NCBI GenBank assembly: GCA_002224055.1
Contig: AZLU01000288.1
Coordinates: 1-46,259 of the forward strand
Source of the DNA: Pezizomycotina sp. ARF18
Taxonomy: Eukaryota; Ascomycota
DNA: 46,259 nt
Reading direction: 5' to 3'
Below the pieces are notes generated by a model that did not search any database, was not told the origin of the DNA, and saw only the letters and a list, made by a program, of their open reading frames with translations. The number at the start of each line of letters is the position of its first letter. Position 1 is the first letter of the stretch. Positions 1 to 12,780 of the stretch are shown piece after piece. Made by a program: the position numbers and the translations under genes.

Positions 1-3000
1 GCTGACAAAGTTGGATTCTATTAATTTCCCATTTGCGCAACTTGTACGATGTTCTAGCCCTCACTAAACCATCCGGAGACTACGGATAAGCTGTTGAGAT
101 AATTACCGTGGTGTTCATTTCCTCAGATTCGGATGAAGCTGAAACTACGACTCCTCTCGTTCTTTTCCGATATCTCCTTCGTGTAGTATTTTTAATTTCC
201 TGCCGAGGAGAGCGCGAAACTTCAACTAGCCAAGATTGTGCAGATTACCATTCTTCAAATTGATTGACTATCGGTCTTCTTATCGATAACCCAATACAGG
301 TTTGATCTTCATTTCACTCTCGTTTACTGCCAGATTTTTTTTCCCTTGCCATTATATTTTTCGGACATGTTGCTGAACAAGAGGAGGGATAAATCGAGAG
401 CCGGTTTATTTATCCAATGTCTCGTTTAGTTGAAACAGCCACCATGCAATGCATGGCCAGCAGTTTGTTTTCTCACGATAAAGGTTTCTTAGCTCACTTA
501 AGGTAACTAAGTCTTACATCGGAAAGCGTGTTGTCCCTTTCCTTTCAGCATTTCTTTCCTAGTTATATAGAAGATCCAACTTTCACGTCGGGAGTTGGAA
601 AACGTCCCCCGGATAAGCTACCCGAAAATCTTACTGGCAACCCTTCAAATACGACTTGCCAAAATTTGAATAAAAAATAAAATAGAGGGAAAGCTTCAGC
701 GAGGAGTGGGTATACGGGTTACGCCATCTCCTGCCTTTCCGGATAAGACCCCCCTATTAGGCACTGCAATCAGGCGAACCCTGATCTTCTGATATTGTTC
801 TGCATCTCCGTACGCATAATAAAAGCCTACGGTCGAATGAGGCATACAGCTGTATGTGAGCAGGACCTTGGTATACCTGATTAATGGGTCCTGCTATCAA
901 AGAAATCCACGATTGGGTTTGCCTGCCCATTGGTTTACCCCACACGGAGAGGAAAGGCGGGTCATCAGTAACTGGGCTTTTTTTTTTTCGACGGTGGAAG
1001 AGTGACTAAAACGCAAAGCGACAAAGTAGTATTTACTACTCCTTTTATCGCCAAAGCCGTCCTCCAATCGAGAGGATCCCCTGGCAACGTTCCCCCTCTC
1101 CTCAAGGATTCTCTTTGGATCTGCCTTGCCTGTTGGACCAGCATTCATGCAAACAAACGCCAAGGCCCCTCTTCGACTATATTTATATACTTTCGCATCA
1201 AAGAGCTACTGCATTTCACATTTCTCAGCTTTCCTTTCACTTATCTGCAGTTGGCTTCGCCGTTTGGACACCCCGCGTGTTCTTTTGATAAGCTTATAGT
1301 TCTTGTATTATTATCCACTGACTCGAGTAACAGACCAGAATTGAAAATCCAACAAATAAAGTCCGCATGAGATGATGTCTGCCTATCAGATACAACTTCA
1401 CGGTGTTTCCGATCTTTGACACGGAACCAACCGTTCAAGTTTAACTTTTACTCTCTTTCCTACTTTATTCGCCAACGGTGGATAATATCATTCATCAAAA
1501 CGGCACTTCCTCCTGAAATAGATTCAAACTGGCGGCAAATTAGCGTGGTTTACTTCTCTTACTTGATCTACAAAACAGGCATGCCCAATACGACTTTCGC
1601 ATCGGCTTTCTTATTTCCAGCAACGTCATCCGAACCTTGGTAACACACGCATATTCCGTCTTTCTATTTCTGCACAAGGTGGAGTGGATAAACCAGCAAA
1701 ACTCCACCAGGCGGCAACTTATTTTATGAGAGAAATTTTTTTTCTTTTGTTTCGTTCTTATCCTGAATCAACGTATATAAAGCCTAGCGTCCTCTCCTCT
1801 CAAGTTCTCCCCTTCCGGAATACAGGTTATATGGTTTAGCGCTATTTCGTTTTTTTCTTTGATCGTCCAAGGGTGATCACGTTTAGCGTTGTTTTTTTTT
1901 TTTTTTTTTTTTTTTCTTATTCCTTTGGTTGCTATCTTCAGATCGACCGTTGTGGTTCGTGACCGCGACCGCGGAACCGGGACATGTCAGCATTTTCTCC
2001 CAACCATCTTGACTTCTTCGCTTACTCGTGATAAGGCTTAGTGGCTTTTGGGCTTTTTTTCCCTGGGTTGAGAGGTGAATCTTTGGGGTTTTATCCAACG
2101 CGGAACCGGGCCGTTTTCCGTGGTTTCGTATTCTGTTTCTTTTTTTTCTTTTTCTTTTTTTTGGTTTCACTAGTGGATACGAAGGCAAAACAAACCAGAA
2201 ACGACGTCATTCAAGCCGCGTATTTGCGCCGGTAGGCTCCTTTAAAAAAGTAAGATAACGATCATTCTGCGAAATTATTGGTGAGATATTTTGCCAAAAT
2301 GATTCGCAATAACTCCGTGTCGCTGCAAAGCTCGCGTTCGCTATCTAGCTTCATTGGCTGCTTATCAGACGGCGCTGCATACCGGCGTGTTGAGCTCCTG
2401 CAGCTTCGGCACAAAACTCTGCGGAGATGCTGAGTGGCAAGCCGGCCGACACCGCATGCGTTTGCCTCGGCAGGTATCTTGGGCCGTAATCCTATTGAAT
2501 AGATTTTCAAATTCATGAGTGCTTTATGTACGTTCGTGATGTTCGTTCCTACTGTATAGACATTCTAAGAATACTGAATTTTCTCGAGAGCGAGATATTT
2601 GCGCGATAGGATTTAATAGGAAGATAAATTAGGTGGAGCTCAGCATGAGTTCGACTTCCTACTATGAAAGCAATGTAATGCACTCAGAAAAGCCTGGCGT
2701 TCCTAGGTTTTTTCTAATACAATCGTAAAAAGTCTTCTCGCACTGGCGGGCAAATCATACACGATTGAAGCAGAACTATCTATGCAATTTGAGGGCTTTG
2801 CAAGTTGTTTCGTGATGCAATGGATCGGGATAATGTCTGGGTTACACTAACATCAAGCGAGATATAAGCAGATCATTCTGGTCGATATTTATTATTCTCC
2901 CTAGCTAACCACGGAATACTGTCGTGTCGAGCTCCACTGAAGCGTCAAGACATTCCTTTACGCCACATTACACGTGTATGATCTTGCTCGCGTTTGCTTC

Positions 3001-3400
3001 CATTCGTCCCCACATCATGACGCTATACTTTCAACAGCGTTCAGGTTGCTTCCCCATACAGTATCCATGTAAAGAATCATCTTTATAGTCAGCTAGCATC
3101 TTCGTTCTTTCAGGCTTCATTTGCGTTGGTCTTTCAGTCGAAGTCTAGTTGCAACAGTTCTATCTCGTGAGATCCCTTCTCCGCTTCATCTATAATCGCA
3201 TATGGCTCAGATACGCAAGTCATGACATTGCCAACCGCGCATGCCGATGCCGATCTGGCAGATATTTCGCAAGCTTCAGCCCGAATTCCTGAAACTTTTG
3301 AACGATCGTTTCACGGAATTCGCAAGAAAAGTTCACTAAAAACATGTTGAGGGTGTTCTCGATCACTATTGCGGGAGGTTAGTTTGAGATATTTATATGC
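1..3400. other. Stretch without a recognised gene
   Basis: Both strands were read. Only short open frames (under about 125 codons) occur, with no family resemblance and no convincing exon-intron pattern. The stretch contains several T-rich tracts, including a T24 run. A weak GC-richer open stretch on the minus strand near 2262-2516 shows no recognisable motif. I see no gene I can support here. Confidence 0.6.
1892..1915. repeat. Poly(T) tract, 24 nt
   Basis: An uninterrupted run of 24 T, one of at least nine A/T runs of 19-28 nt in the window. It lies outside any recognised gene. Confidence 0.95.
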
Positions 3401-3407
3401 GTAAATA

Positions 3408-3840
3408 CTAAGTGATAACTTCGTCAAAGTTACTCATATCGTGGAAAAACTTACACTGAGCCGCAGTTTCGGGTTCTGGATTATTCAAAGCTTCAAAAAT
3501 ATGTTTTTTAGCATCGTCGCTACTTGGGGTCCCTCGCGATTGCTTTTCCTCCGCTAAAGAGTCAGAGAGAGACTTGACAATCATGTATCCCAAAGAATCT
3601 AGAAACGAGTGGATCGAGTTCACAGCGGCCTTTATCACCCCGCCGATAGCGCCGGCGATACTCCTATAAGTTCCTTCATCGCACCCAGGAATGCACCCAT
3701 TGTCGACCTGAGCGATCCGAAGAGTTCGACGATTTTACGGACGACGCCCTTGATCCAGCTGTCACTCTTTTGATCTTTTGCTTCTCCTTAGGAGCATCAA
3801 CGAACACACGCATGTCGTTTTGAAGTGATCTGGATATCTC
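3408..3840 (-). CDS. Unrecognised helical protein, frameshifted, partial
   Basis: Three successive minus-strand frames give one continuous coding-like segment if two single-base losses are allowed, near 3780 and 3665. The 5' part is charged and carries a DMRVFVDAPKEKQ stretch. The middle has two amphipathic helices with GAFLGAMKELIG. The next part is glycine- and alanine-rich (IAGAIGGVIKAAV) and is followed by a helix with HSFLDSLGY. The C-terminus is polar and ends NFDEVIT before a stop at 3408. A lysine-rich upstream frame near 3860-3960 may be an earlier exon, but the start was not found. I do not recognise the family. The Gly/Ala-rich helical core could be membrane-interacting, which is inference from composition only. 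It lies on the same strand as the HET and GST genes. Confidence 0.4.
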
Positions 3841-3859
3841 ACGCCGGTCGCAGTATTCT

Positions 3860-6010
3860 TATTTTTTTTTTTTTTGATGCCCTTTTCGGTAGTATGTTCT
3901 GTGAATTGAGGATGTTTACCTTCTGACGTGATTTTAGGTTGAGATCGCTTCTTATATTTGCCAACCGATGTTCAAGAATCGCGCAGAAGGATCTAGCTCC
4001 CTTACCTTAATATGGAGTTTCTCATATTGTGGAACGAGTATTCTGGCGTCTTTTGTATCTTACGAGGTGGTCTATGTACGATACACCGAACCTACCAGAG
4101 CCATATCTTACTACAGAAGAAATATAGCATCGCGACAAGTCGAATCAAAACGCGCGTAGCGTCTTCTTCAACAAGTAAATGCGTAGAAAAATGCAAATGC
4201 ACAATATTAAAGAATGCAGAATTTCCCCCGCGCCGTCCTGTTCTCTGATTTTTTTTTAGTTAGGCAAATATATTAATAATATAGAGTTTTAGGCTATGAA
4301 ATGCCTTCGATGATTTCTCACGGAATTTTGCAACAAAAGGTTTCTAAATTCTCATCCAAATATTCTTTCTCCCTTAATACAATGGCTTGGCATGAGTTCA
4401 GATACATGTGGATGTAAATATAAATACGTATGTTCGTATGTACACAAAACACTCTAGAAGTAATGTATGCCAAGCAATGAGTCTATAGCAGCGAGTAAGC
4501 ATCCGTGGGTATCTAAAGCCTATTCCAACTCAAGATTCGCCAAAGACAGCAGCGCACTTTTATATTACCAGTAAACTCATCGCATCTTGCTTCTATATCA
4601 CATTAGTCAAAATCCTCCGACATCTTCCACATTACTACAAAAAGCGTACGCCCTAGCCAGGAAATATCTTACGTCTGTCAAGAAGCAACAATATACAACC
4701 CGTGAACCGACAGTATAAGTCTCACGGTATTGTTCTTGCGCTTCTATCCGCGAGAAAACGTAATGTACTAGCCACGTAGCCGGAGCTGCAAAGGACGGCT
4801 GAAATAGTTATTTTTCCGCGAATGTTAACTGCCGCAGTTCTCCAAGCTCTAAAGTATCACTTCATCAATGTTATAACGATATAGCACCGAGCAGTATTCT
4901 CCTTTCTCCCTTTCTGCCCTGATTTTTTTTTCTTTTTTTTTTGTTTCACTGCACTATCGAGGCCAACATCTTGTCGTTGCAAGGCGGGGTTTTCGCGCTT
5001 CGCCTAAAATTGCTTGCGTTCATGCGTCCCGTCCTATATCGAGGCGTTAGCGTGAAACGGTTAATCTGGCTTATACATTGGAATCTTCTTACAGATTACG
5101 ATTGAAAACATTAATTTAGGAGGAGGGAGCCTAAATGAAGATATAGAGGCAAGAAAAGGGAGAAAAAGTGGCGAGGTCGTGGGAATGAAGTATCACGATC
5201 AGCTCATTGCGGACCGGATAAATCCATTATTTAGGGCCTTTTAGTTTCGGCACAGCCAATATAATATCAGAATGCCTGTTCTTTTAGTCTACGGCAGGGC
5301 TCGAATAAATATTAACTTATGACTTTCCATTGATATGATAACCATCAAAGCCTTATAGCTACAGTTATTGAGTTGAGTGTGCATATATATAATTAATTAC
5401 AAAATTCATAGCTTATCCTCTCCGGGATAAATGAACTGGCCTTGAGGCTCGGTGCAGTGACTTCATCGATTCACCGGCCACGCCTTTTTTACGCGTTCAG
5501 GAGAAGAATGTTCAATGGCATGAATACTTAGTAACTCGAAGATACACAACAACCAATGGTACTTGAATATTTTTTAACTAAAGAAAAAAAGAAAGAAACA
5601 AAGGACAAAAGTAAGCCTACCAGTGCAAGCATGTTTATATGTGTTCCTATTCTTTTTCTTCTTATTCTTGTTTTCCATTAGTTTTAACTAGTTGTAAGTA
5701 GTTATTATATTCACCGTTCAGAATACTCTCTTTAACAGCCCTTTAACCTATTGGCTTCCTTTCCAGGGCTTCTTTAGGTTCAGGGCGAATGGCACCTAGG
5801 CGTCCGTTTCTTTTATCACCATATGTTCGTGACATAATACGGATCACGTCGGACAAGAATCCAGATATTAATTGTTTATTGAACCTTCCAGACACTATAT
5901 CCTACGTCTAGCAAAAAAAAAAAAAAAAAAAAAATACATACTGCTGCTTCTTGATGAGTCTGTGTAAGTTAGAGCGCATGTAAGACATAAAAAGGTAAAT
6001 CTAATAGATG
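3860..6010. other. Gap with no recognised gene
   Basis: AT-rich sequence with short open frames only. A plus-strand frame at 3968-4248 is open in two overlapping registers but has no recognisable motif. The stretch includes T-rich tracts near 4922-4942 and an A22 run at 5913-5934. Confidence 0.5.
5913..5934. repeat. Poly(A) tract, 22 nt
   Basis: Uninterrupted run of 22 A on the plus strand, about 80 nt beyond the 3' end of the HET-domain gene, which lies on the minus strand. Confidence 0.95.
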
Positions 6011-6014
6011 GAGC

Positions 6015-7860
6015 TTAGATAAGAACCAAAAAATATTTACCCCCGCACCATCTCGTTCCTCATCTTTCCTTGCCACCGAAGCAACGTATGGTCCGCCGAG
6101 CGCATTGGAGTAATTGCGCACGTACTCGAATAACTCCTTGCTCCTATCCGGCGAGCATTTACACGCGCAAACACCGACAACCGAGCCTCACCTTCATATT
6201 TACCCCTGAATCGTGCATCGCGAATGTGCAGTAAACGGCGGTGAGGAATGCGGGCGCTGCTGAAACGCATGATACGACGGTTCCAAAGTACCCATGACGC
6301 CGACGACGTGGGAACAACCGATATTCAAATCTCGGAGGATCAGAACATGCGAACTCTGCGGCGTCACGTAAAACGCCGAGGTTGCTACTGCTGTACGGAG
6401 GAAACGCAGGAGTCGGCCACCTTCCATTTCCGAAGAGTGGACAGGATTAACCTGGTACCAACTTCCACTCTCTTTATCCAAGAACTCAAATCCCTCTTTC
6501 AAACGTCTTCCGCACGGGATCGAGGACGAATGCGGGGTATTTAACAAGTAGCCCTCGGTGTAATACGCGCGGAGTAATATCCGTAATATCGCGATTATAC
6601 GTTCCGATAGCGCTCGGAGCCCAGTGTAACCGGCTTCCTTACCGTCGGGCAATCGACGAACAGGACGCCCCGAGGAAAATACCCAAAGATTGATATATTT
6701 TCTTCCACCGCTCTTGCTTCGGAGTACTTAATATCGCCGCCAGCTTTTTTTCGCGTGGAATGCATGTTTGCTGAGCGTTAACGCGTCCGGCCTGGGAAGA
6801 TGCTGGTGCCGTCCGAATATTAGAGTAGCGAGAATGAGGCTGTCATCGCCATCCTTCGTTGCTGTCCGCCAGCGCATGCCGTTCCACACGCGTGATATAC
6901 GCAAGCATTCCGGCCCTATAACACTCTCTTCTTTCCCGTCCGCCAGTAATTGAACGGGACCGTTAAGCGGGAAGAATCGTATTTATGCGACGACGGCCGC
7001 ATCTGTATCATCAGGTCGCCGAGCTCGCCGCCGCGGGCGATAGGCCAGTCCGGCCTCGACGCGCGGTAGCGGACGTAGCCGTCTTCGACAATATACGGAC
7101 CATCAGAGAACAGCGCTTGCAGCGCGAATGTAGCTCCGCCTTCTTGAAACGTCCACATACGCTGCATCGAAGTCGAAATTAAGACTCGAATGAGGATTTC
7201 TTCGTCCTTGCGCTTCCGCGAAGGGAAACATCTCTAGCTCCTTGTCGAGGACGAGCACGTCATGCAGCGGTAGTATACGGCGTTGAGTCTTGAAATGGCT
7301 AGCTGCCTGTAGCTCTTCTCCAGCGGTACGCAAGCGTATCTATCTATGTCCACATAGAATATGTGTGCTTATTCACCTTTTCATACTTGCAAAAACCGTA
7401 CGAAGCGGGAGAGCTGGCAATGCGGCAGTGAGTTTGGCCGCGCATTACCCAAGCCGTGACTCCAGACGTGCGATATAGCGACGGTGTGTAAAGCGTCCGA
7501 AAGAAGTTTACTCCCATCCGCTACTTCGAAAGCAATACCTTCCGTGTCAAGATCCAGTGAGTTTTATAATGGGAAGCCGCCGCCTTGGAGGATCCTGTAG
7601 ATCTCCTCCTGGCTAGGTTGCAGAAACCTGTACGGGCAGCCTTGGTTTCGATAGGCGAAACTCAATGCCCAGACGCGAGAAACGCCACTGTTTCCACAGC
7701 CCCAGTGCCGAAAAGACCAAGAAACCTCCGATTCGCCTCGCCGCTTCTCCTGGAGGAAACGCTTCGAAAAGAAAGATGAACGATAGTATGCGTGCCTTTG
7801 ATGCTGGTCCGCCTGGAGGTTATAGATCGCTCGCTTGCGATTCCTGTAAGTTAATTTTGT
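6015..7860 (-). CDS. HET-domain (heterokaryon incompatibility-like) protein, frameshifted
   Basis: Read 5' to 3' on the minus strand, the segments match the order of a widespread ascomycete HET family. First comes NQGCPYRFLQPSQEEIYRIL (7660-7590). The HET core follows as HTVAISHVWSHGLGN (7490-7444), then NSLPHCQLSRF, CVPLEKSYRQLAISRLNAVY (about 7335-7275), DVLVLDKELEMF, and the MWTFQEG motif (about 7140-7165). A WRTATKDGDDSLILATL-like block near 6880-6820 and a tail with FEFLDKESGSWYQVNP (about 6430-6500) complete it. HET domains trigger cell death after non-self recognition. At least six frame changes and one in-frame stop (just after GGGFPL) interrupt the reading. An acceptor-like site near 7860 suggests an upstream exon that I could not identify. 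The 3' end is taken as the stop at 6015-6017. The family call is firm; the exact ends are not. Confidence 0.82.
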
Positions 7861-8068
7861 TCAAGTTCAGGCGTTTTATCAATGAGTTGTCTTGTCACAT
7901 TCAATAGTGTCATTATCAAGTCTCATCCGTTCGGAAATCGAACATATTTTGACGAAATCGAGGACACCGCCCTCAATTTATGTAAACGATTGTATTTGAA
8001 CATATATAACATTTTTGGTCGATTATGATCAATTCACAACAATGTTTAAGGCAAGCCTTTGCCTTCAT

Positions 8069-9570
8069 TTATAGCTTTGCTAACTTGGCTTGTTCCCGAC
8101 GATTTTCTAGATAACGCAATAGATCAGTTTTTTCTTCTTTCCACAAGACTCTTAGTCCTACGCATTCGATATAACTAGTCGATAAAATCAAAATTAATTG
8201 ACGTTGGAGACTTACGCGCATATCTCTCATAACTGTCCAAGTAAAGCTGATCTGTGCTCGTAGTCTTCTTCACGGCTTCGTTAGTCTCGATGGCCTCGAA
8301 CCATCTCCCGGTGCGCGAATTTGGGTCCGGAGATTCCAACCGCGGTAAGGCTTAGAACACGGTTCAGCCGAACAACCCATGGCGCGAGCATCACGTCAAC
8401 GTAGGATATCTCATCCGAGGAGAAGAATTTCGTGTCCGGGTTCGCTGCTTTGACAAGTTTTTCAAGCTGAAATGCACGAGATATTGGAACCAGTGAGTGA
8501 GGGGGAAAGCGTGAAAATGCGAAAGAGCAAGATGGGCTACGCTACCTCATTATTGAACTCTCTGCCATACTCGATTTGCTTTTCTTGCTCCTGAGCTTGG
8601 AGGTATCGGTAGAATGCGGGTACAATATGTCTATTTATCTGTTTTTAACAACTGTTAACTTGAGCTTCTCAGGACGGGAAAAAAAAAAAAGGGGGGGGGG
8701 GGGGTTTAGAAAAGACGCGGATTATCCAGTTGCAAGTCTAGAAGCGTAAATGACGGCCTCACATGGTCACACCAGATGCGCTGATATGCTCTGTCCTTTG
8801 GGTCGCTTGAAGCAATGGATGCTTTTTGTCCTTATCCTCGAGCTAAATTACACAGCAGTGTTTGTTAGTAACAGTTCCAAAAATCCTTGGAAAACCCGGA
8901 AATAAGGCCAACGAGATAACATACGTATTCTAGTAAACGGTACTTCATATCGAATCAAACCAAATTAGTTCTCCATCCATTGCTCGTCCTCCATCCCCGA
9001 TGCTTTTGCCTTTACCTTTCGTAGCAACCCCAGCTATAATAACAGGGCAGAAAATTAGTCAGTCCTATTGGTCCAATTCTTTCTTGCAATAGCGGAAGTA
9101 GCTTCAATCCTCCGAGTATTTCGTCGCCGAAGAACTCGTTCATTGGAGTACTCACTCTCCATCTTTTAATGCTGGTACAAGCCCTCGGGGGTTGATATCC
9201 AGCAGCTCCTTCGGTTTCGCGTACGGATCGATTTCGACGTATTGGTAATCCAACCTGAAAAACAATTGGGATACCATTAGCTCCAATGCCAGTTCTTCAT
9301 CCGCAGAACCGATCACTTGGGGAAGGAAAACATACCCTTTCAGCTCCAGCGATATCCAGACCCTCTTGCCACGAGTTGCCGTGTTAGCTTGACGCTAGAA
9401 GTTTCATAAAAGCGAAACTTGAAGATATGAAGGGCTTGAGATAAATCATACGTGAACAAATGGGCAAAAACAACCGCCAAAAAGCTTTAGTTCATGCTCC
9501 TTGCTGTGCGCCTTTGCCGTCTCCGCCGCTAGACGGTCGGTTCCTTGTGGTACTGCTTCTCCTCCGGCAT
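8069..9570 (-). CDS. Glutathione S-transferase, omega-like, nine exons
   Basis: The start is the ATG at 9570. Exon 1 carries ELKLFGGCFCPFV with the CPF active site (Cys codon 9464-9466), as in omega/Cys-type GSTs. Likely exons are 9570-9452, 9364-9336, 9254-9156, 9033-9016, 8942-8925, 8842-8763, 8638-8546, 8466-8216 and 8157-8069. All junctions are GT-AG and keep phase. The thioredoxin fold continues through YVEIDPYAKPKELLDINPRG and WGCYES, then LLEY. The C-terminal helical domain has RAYQRIWCDH, PAFYRYLQAQEQEKQIEYG, ISYVDVMLAPWVVRLNRVL and GRWFEAI. The protein would conjugate glutathione or reduce thiols/dehydroascorbate in the cytosol. About five single-base losses break the frame (near 9544, 8938, 8815, 8348 and 8330); several lie in short homopolymers. 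Length of about 280-290 residues fits the family. The last exon is the least certain. Confidence 0.9.
8679..8704. repeat. A12-G14 double homopolymer inside GST intron 6
   Basis: Twelve A followed directly by fourteen G on the plus strand. On the coding (minus) strand this is C14 T12, lying in the intron at 8762-8639. It is the only long G/C run in the window. Confidence 0.95.
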
Positions 9571-9579
9571 GGCCCTGGA

Positions 9580-11790
9580 TTTCCCTGAAAGGATATGATG
9601 ATGATGTTAAAAGTCTGTTAAAAGTAAAGGTATTGAATGCAATTGAGGTTCAAGGAAAGTTGGGAATGAAAGGATGTAGAAGCTGATTGCTGGTGAGCTC
9701 TGGACTTAATAATAGATCTTCTTTACGTCAGATGGTTGTGCAATAGCGGGCGTGAATTTCCCGCGTCGGATAGATCGAGCCGGAAGATGAGATAAGATAA
9801 GATGAGAGTAAGATTTGAATGCACCTTAGAGCACGAAGCACGAAGCCATTTCCGGAACCACGTGTCTCTATTCGGGAAAGTTTTTCCCGGAGAATCCAAT
9901 ATCAGAGTAACATATATTGGTTCAACAGTTAAGTTGAAATAAGCACTTTGTGGGTAGGTAATATCTAGATTTACCTAATTCTGTCTGCTGCTAGAGCCTC
10001 AAATTTATATCGAGTGATATCTTTAATCCTATTTAGTAACCTTTGGCGGTCCCGTAACCAGATTCCTTTTCCATCGAAACCTTGGGCTTTTGTGGATGGA
10101 ATTGCTCCTTGTTTTGAAGAGCCGTTCGAAGTTCATTTGGAGAAGTGTGTGTGCATATTTGTGTAAGTTGTAGCATTGGCTATACTACAAACTACCACAG
10201 CTACAATTGGTGACCTTCAGTGCATCCTTTATCACGAGTACTAAAGAATCCCACTCACGTATCGCCTATAACTCTGCGCCATACCTAAAAGATGGCCTTC
10301 TTGCTATCTAGTGCGCTGATGTTATCTTTGATTGAAAAGTCCTTAACAAAGGTGGGGAAAATCTGTTATCTCGCGCTCAGTCCGCCAGTTCGCTGGCATC
10401 TTGTCCACTCTGACAGCTGGACAGCTTCGCTTCTTTAAGATGATTCCGATGATGTATCGAGTTTGATTTCTTGTATGCGCTGCAAGCCTGGCACGTACGG
10501 TGAATCCACGATACCCTACCCGCGATATTTGTAATCCAATATCCAAAAGATGGAGTTCATGTAGTGAATAATTTTGGTTTGGTTTGGTATCGTTTTTCTT
10601 CTTGATTCTTGACTATACTTCAGGCACAGCTCTTTTTGGTTGCTATGCCCTGGGCATACCATGCCTGTGCAACAAAGAGCTCCAAGGATAAGTGGACGCC
10701 GAAATCGCTTTTGGTTATGGCGGAGTTTCGAACAGGGTACATAATGGCTATCACCGTCGAAGGTAAGGATTTCTCGATGTGACCGTACGTACACGGCTCT
10801 CGGCGACATCTTGGTACTCGGATGAGTCTAACCAGATGCTATTTCAATCCGTATATTGAATCAGTGGTCCTTCCGACTAGTTCGCATACCTTTTCGCTTC
10901 GATGGCTATACTGAGTTTTGTTGGCTTGGTTTGTAGCGGTTTTCATCTATATCATTCGAGCTAGGGCAAGTCGAAGAACCTTTACCGTAGTCCATGACGC
11001 TTTTGCTTTTTGAAGTTTTCTGTTATAGAACTTTTTCATCTATCCCTTTTTTGCTTATTGACGTGCAACCAATAAAATTCTCTATAACGTCTTGCTGATC
11101 GTGGAAGATTTTTTAATACCCCGCAGTATCCCTATAAACATGAACAAATTACCCAACATCCGGCCCCATCCTTGCCTACCAAAGTTGGGCCTATAGCTCA
11201 TCACGCGCTGGCTTTCACGCCTTAATGATCGCGGACTGCATCTTTCTGTTTGTGTTTTCTCGGCGTGCTTCGCTCGATATAAAAGACCCGTTTATAATGT
11301 GGCGAAAGGGTGCCTTTTTTTTTAAGCGAGGATAGGCTTCTCGGAGCATTTAAAGATGTAAAATTTCCTATTTCGTTAGCTGTATCAAAGCTGCATTCGC
11401 GAAAATTTATCTCTGGTGAGCGGCGTATTAGACCAAAAAAAAAAATTTAGTATCAAGCTTACCTGGTCGGTCGAGCTGAATACTTTACCATCATATGACG
11501 AAGGGAGGGTAGGCACGATATATTCTATGTCTTCTCTCCTGCAATTTTCTTTCCTAGATATCATCTAAGCACCTTCCATGCATGAAGCCTGAGGTATTTC
11601 TGAGAGTTATAGTAGCCGCGTACCGACTTGCGTTCACTTCATAACAGGCGCTACTTACTTCTTCGTGGATGAATATCGCAGATGGGCTTCAAGATCGAAG
11701 AACTATCCCGTTTTTGGTAATCCTTTTGTATGCTGAAGATTTTGCAACCATCCACGTGTTTGAGATTTTTCCTAGATCTGATTCATTCAC
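9580..11790. other. Gap with no recognised gene
   Basis: The first few hundred bases are the probable promoter of the GST gene and hold purine-rich GATAAGATAAGAT-like repeats near 9786-9805. Minus-strand open frames at 10343-10809 overlap in two registers but show no recognisable domain. Nothing else was supported. Confidence 0.5.
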
Positions 11791-11898
11791 GAGCACTTGG
11801 CCGAGTGGTTCGCGTGTGGCTTGACGATCCAGAGCAGATCGAGAACCATTAGGAGGTATGAGATTTACCTCCTCTGCTTCGAATGTATCTCACGGCTC
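11791..11898 (+). tRNA. Degenerate class II tRNA-like sequence (Ser/Leu type)
   Basis: The 5' part has an excellent A-box/D-arm, TTGGCCGAGTGGTT, typical of fungal serine and leucine tRNAs. It is followed by an anticodon-stem-like pair (ATGGCT-like 5' side, AACCAT 3' side) that could enclose a short intron. A long variable arm follows (GGAGGT ... ACCTCC). A B-box-like GCTTCGAATG comes next, and GGCTC near the end pairs partly with the initial GAGC. The T stem and much of the acceptor stem pair badly and the variable arm is too long. It may be a pseudo-tRNA, a tRNA-derived repeat, or a real tRNA damaged by sequence errors. The anticodon cannot be assigned safely. Confidence 0.35.
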
Positions 11899-12780
11899 AG
11901 CGATCAGGCACTACGTAGTACGCCTGAAATCGAGACTCGCTAAGTATTGTATTATGGAATTCACCGAAAAAGGATACAGATACTAAGTTACGTTAGACAT
12001 TGACTGGGTTCCGTATGTGAATACAGAAAGCATTGTATCTAACGGGTGTTGCCGCTTTTACGCCAAAATGCTATGTTACCGGCGGTAGGCGCTGGTAGAG
12101 TCGCAGTTATATTAGTTTAGTCTAGATCTATGAAGATGGAGGTCCGTATCTACGTTGTCCAAGTCGCAACTACCATTAGTTAACTCAAATATAAGGATTC
12201 CTTACGACGCCATTAAATTACTCTCATATAATGTTCATCCAGTTACCTCGCTGTTGTCATGTCTAATCATTCGTTCCCCATCTTAGCCAGTACGAATCAC
12301 GCCAGGTTCGCTAACATTATAGAGTGTCCTTAGAATCTTCTGCGAATGAAATACTCGTCCTCGTTTAGGCACTGTCATATCAAAGAACCGGCTAGCACCC
12401 TCGGAGTAGATATTATCCTCCATCCGGCTTTTAGTGCTGTCCATTTCGGAGGAGGCAGATACGAAAACGAAAAAATTATTCACGATATCCGGATGATTTG
12501 GCTTTTCGCCATTCTACGAGATATCCCTCGTCGGACCCTTCACAAAGAGCTACCGGTGTTGGCCTACATATGCACCCACCAGATTTTTGTACATAAATAC
12601 AAAAATACATTACTATAGTCTTCCGGGTCAACTCTCTCAAGCTAAAAAAATTTCTGTGCTCATTAGAACGTTTGGCGCATGTTTTACACGGTATCACTCA
12701 TTTCTTCCGCCCCCTTCCAAGACGTACAATGACCACCTAACTCGATATGAAAATCTCTGCGAGCATTAGAGTGCTTCGTC

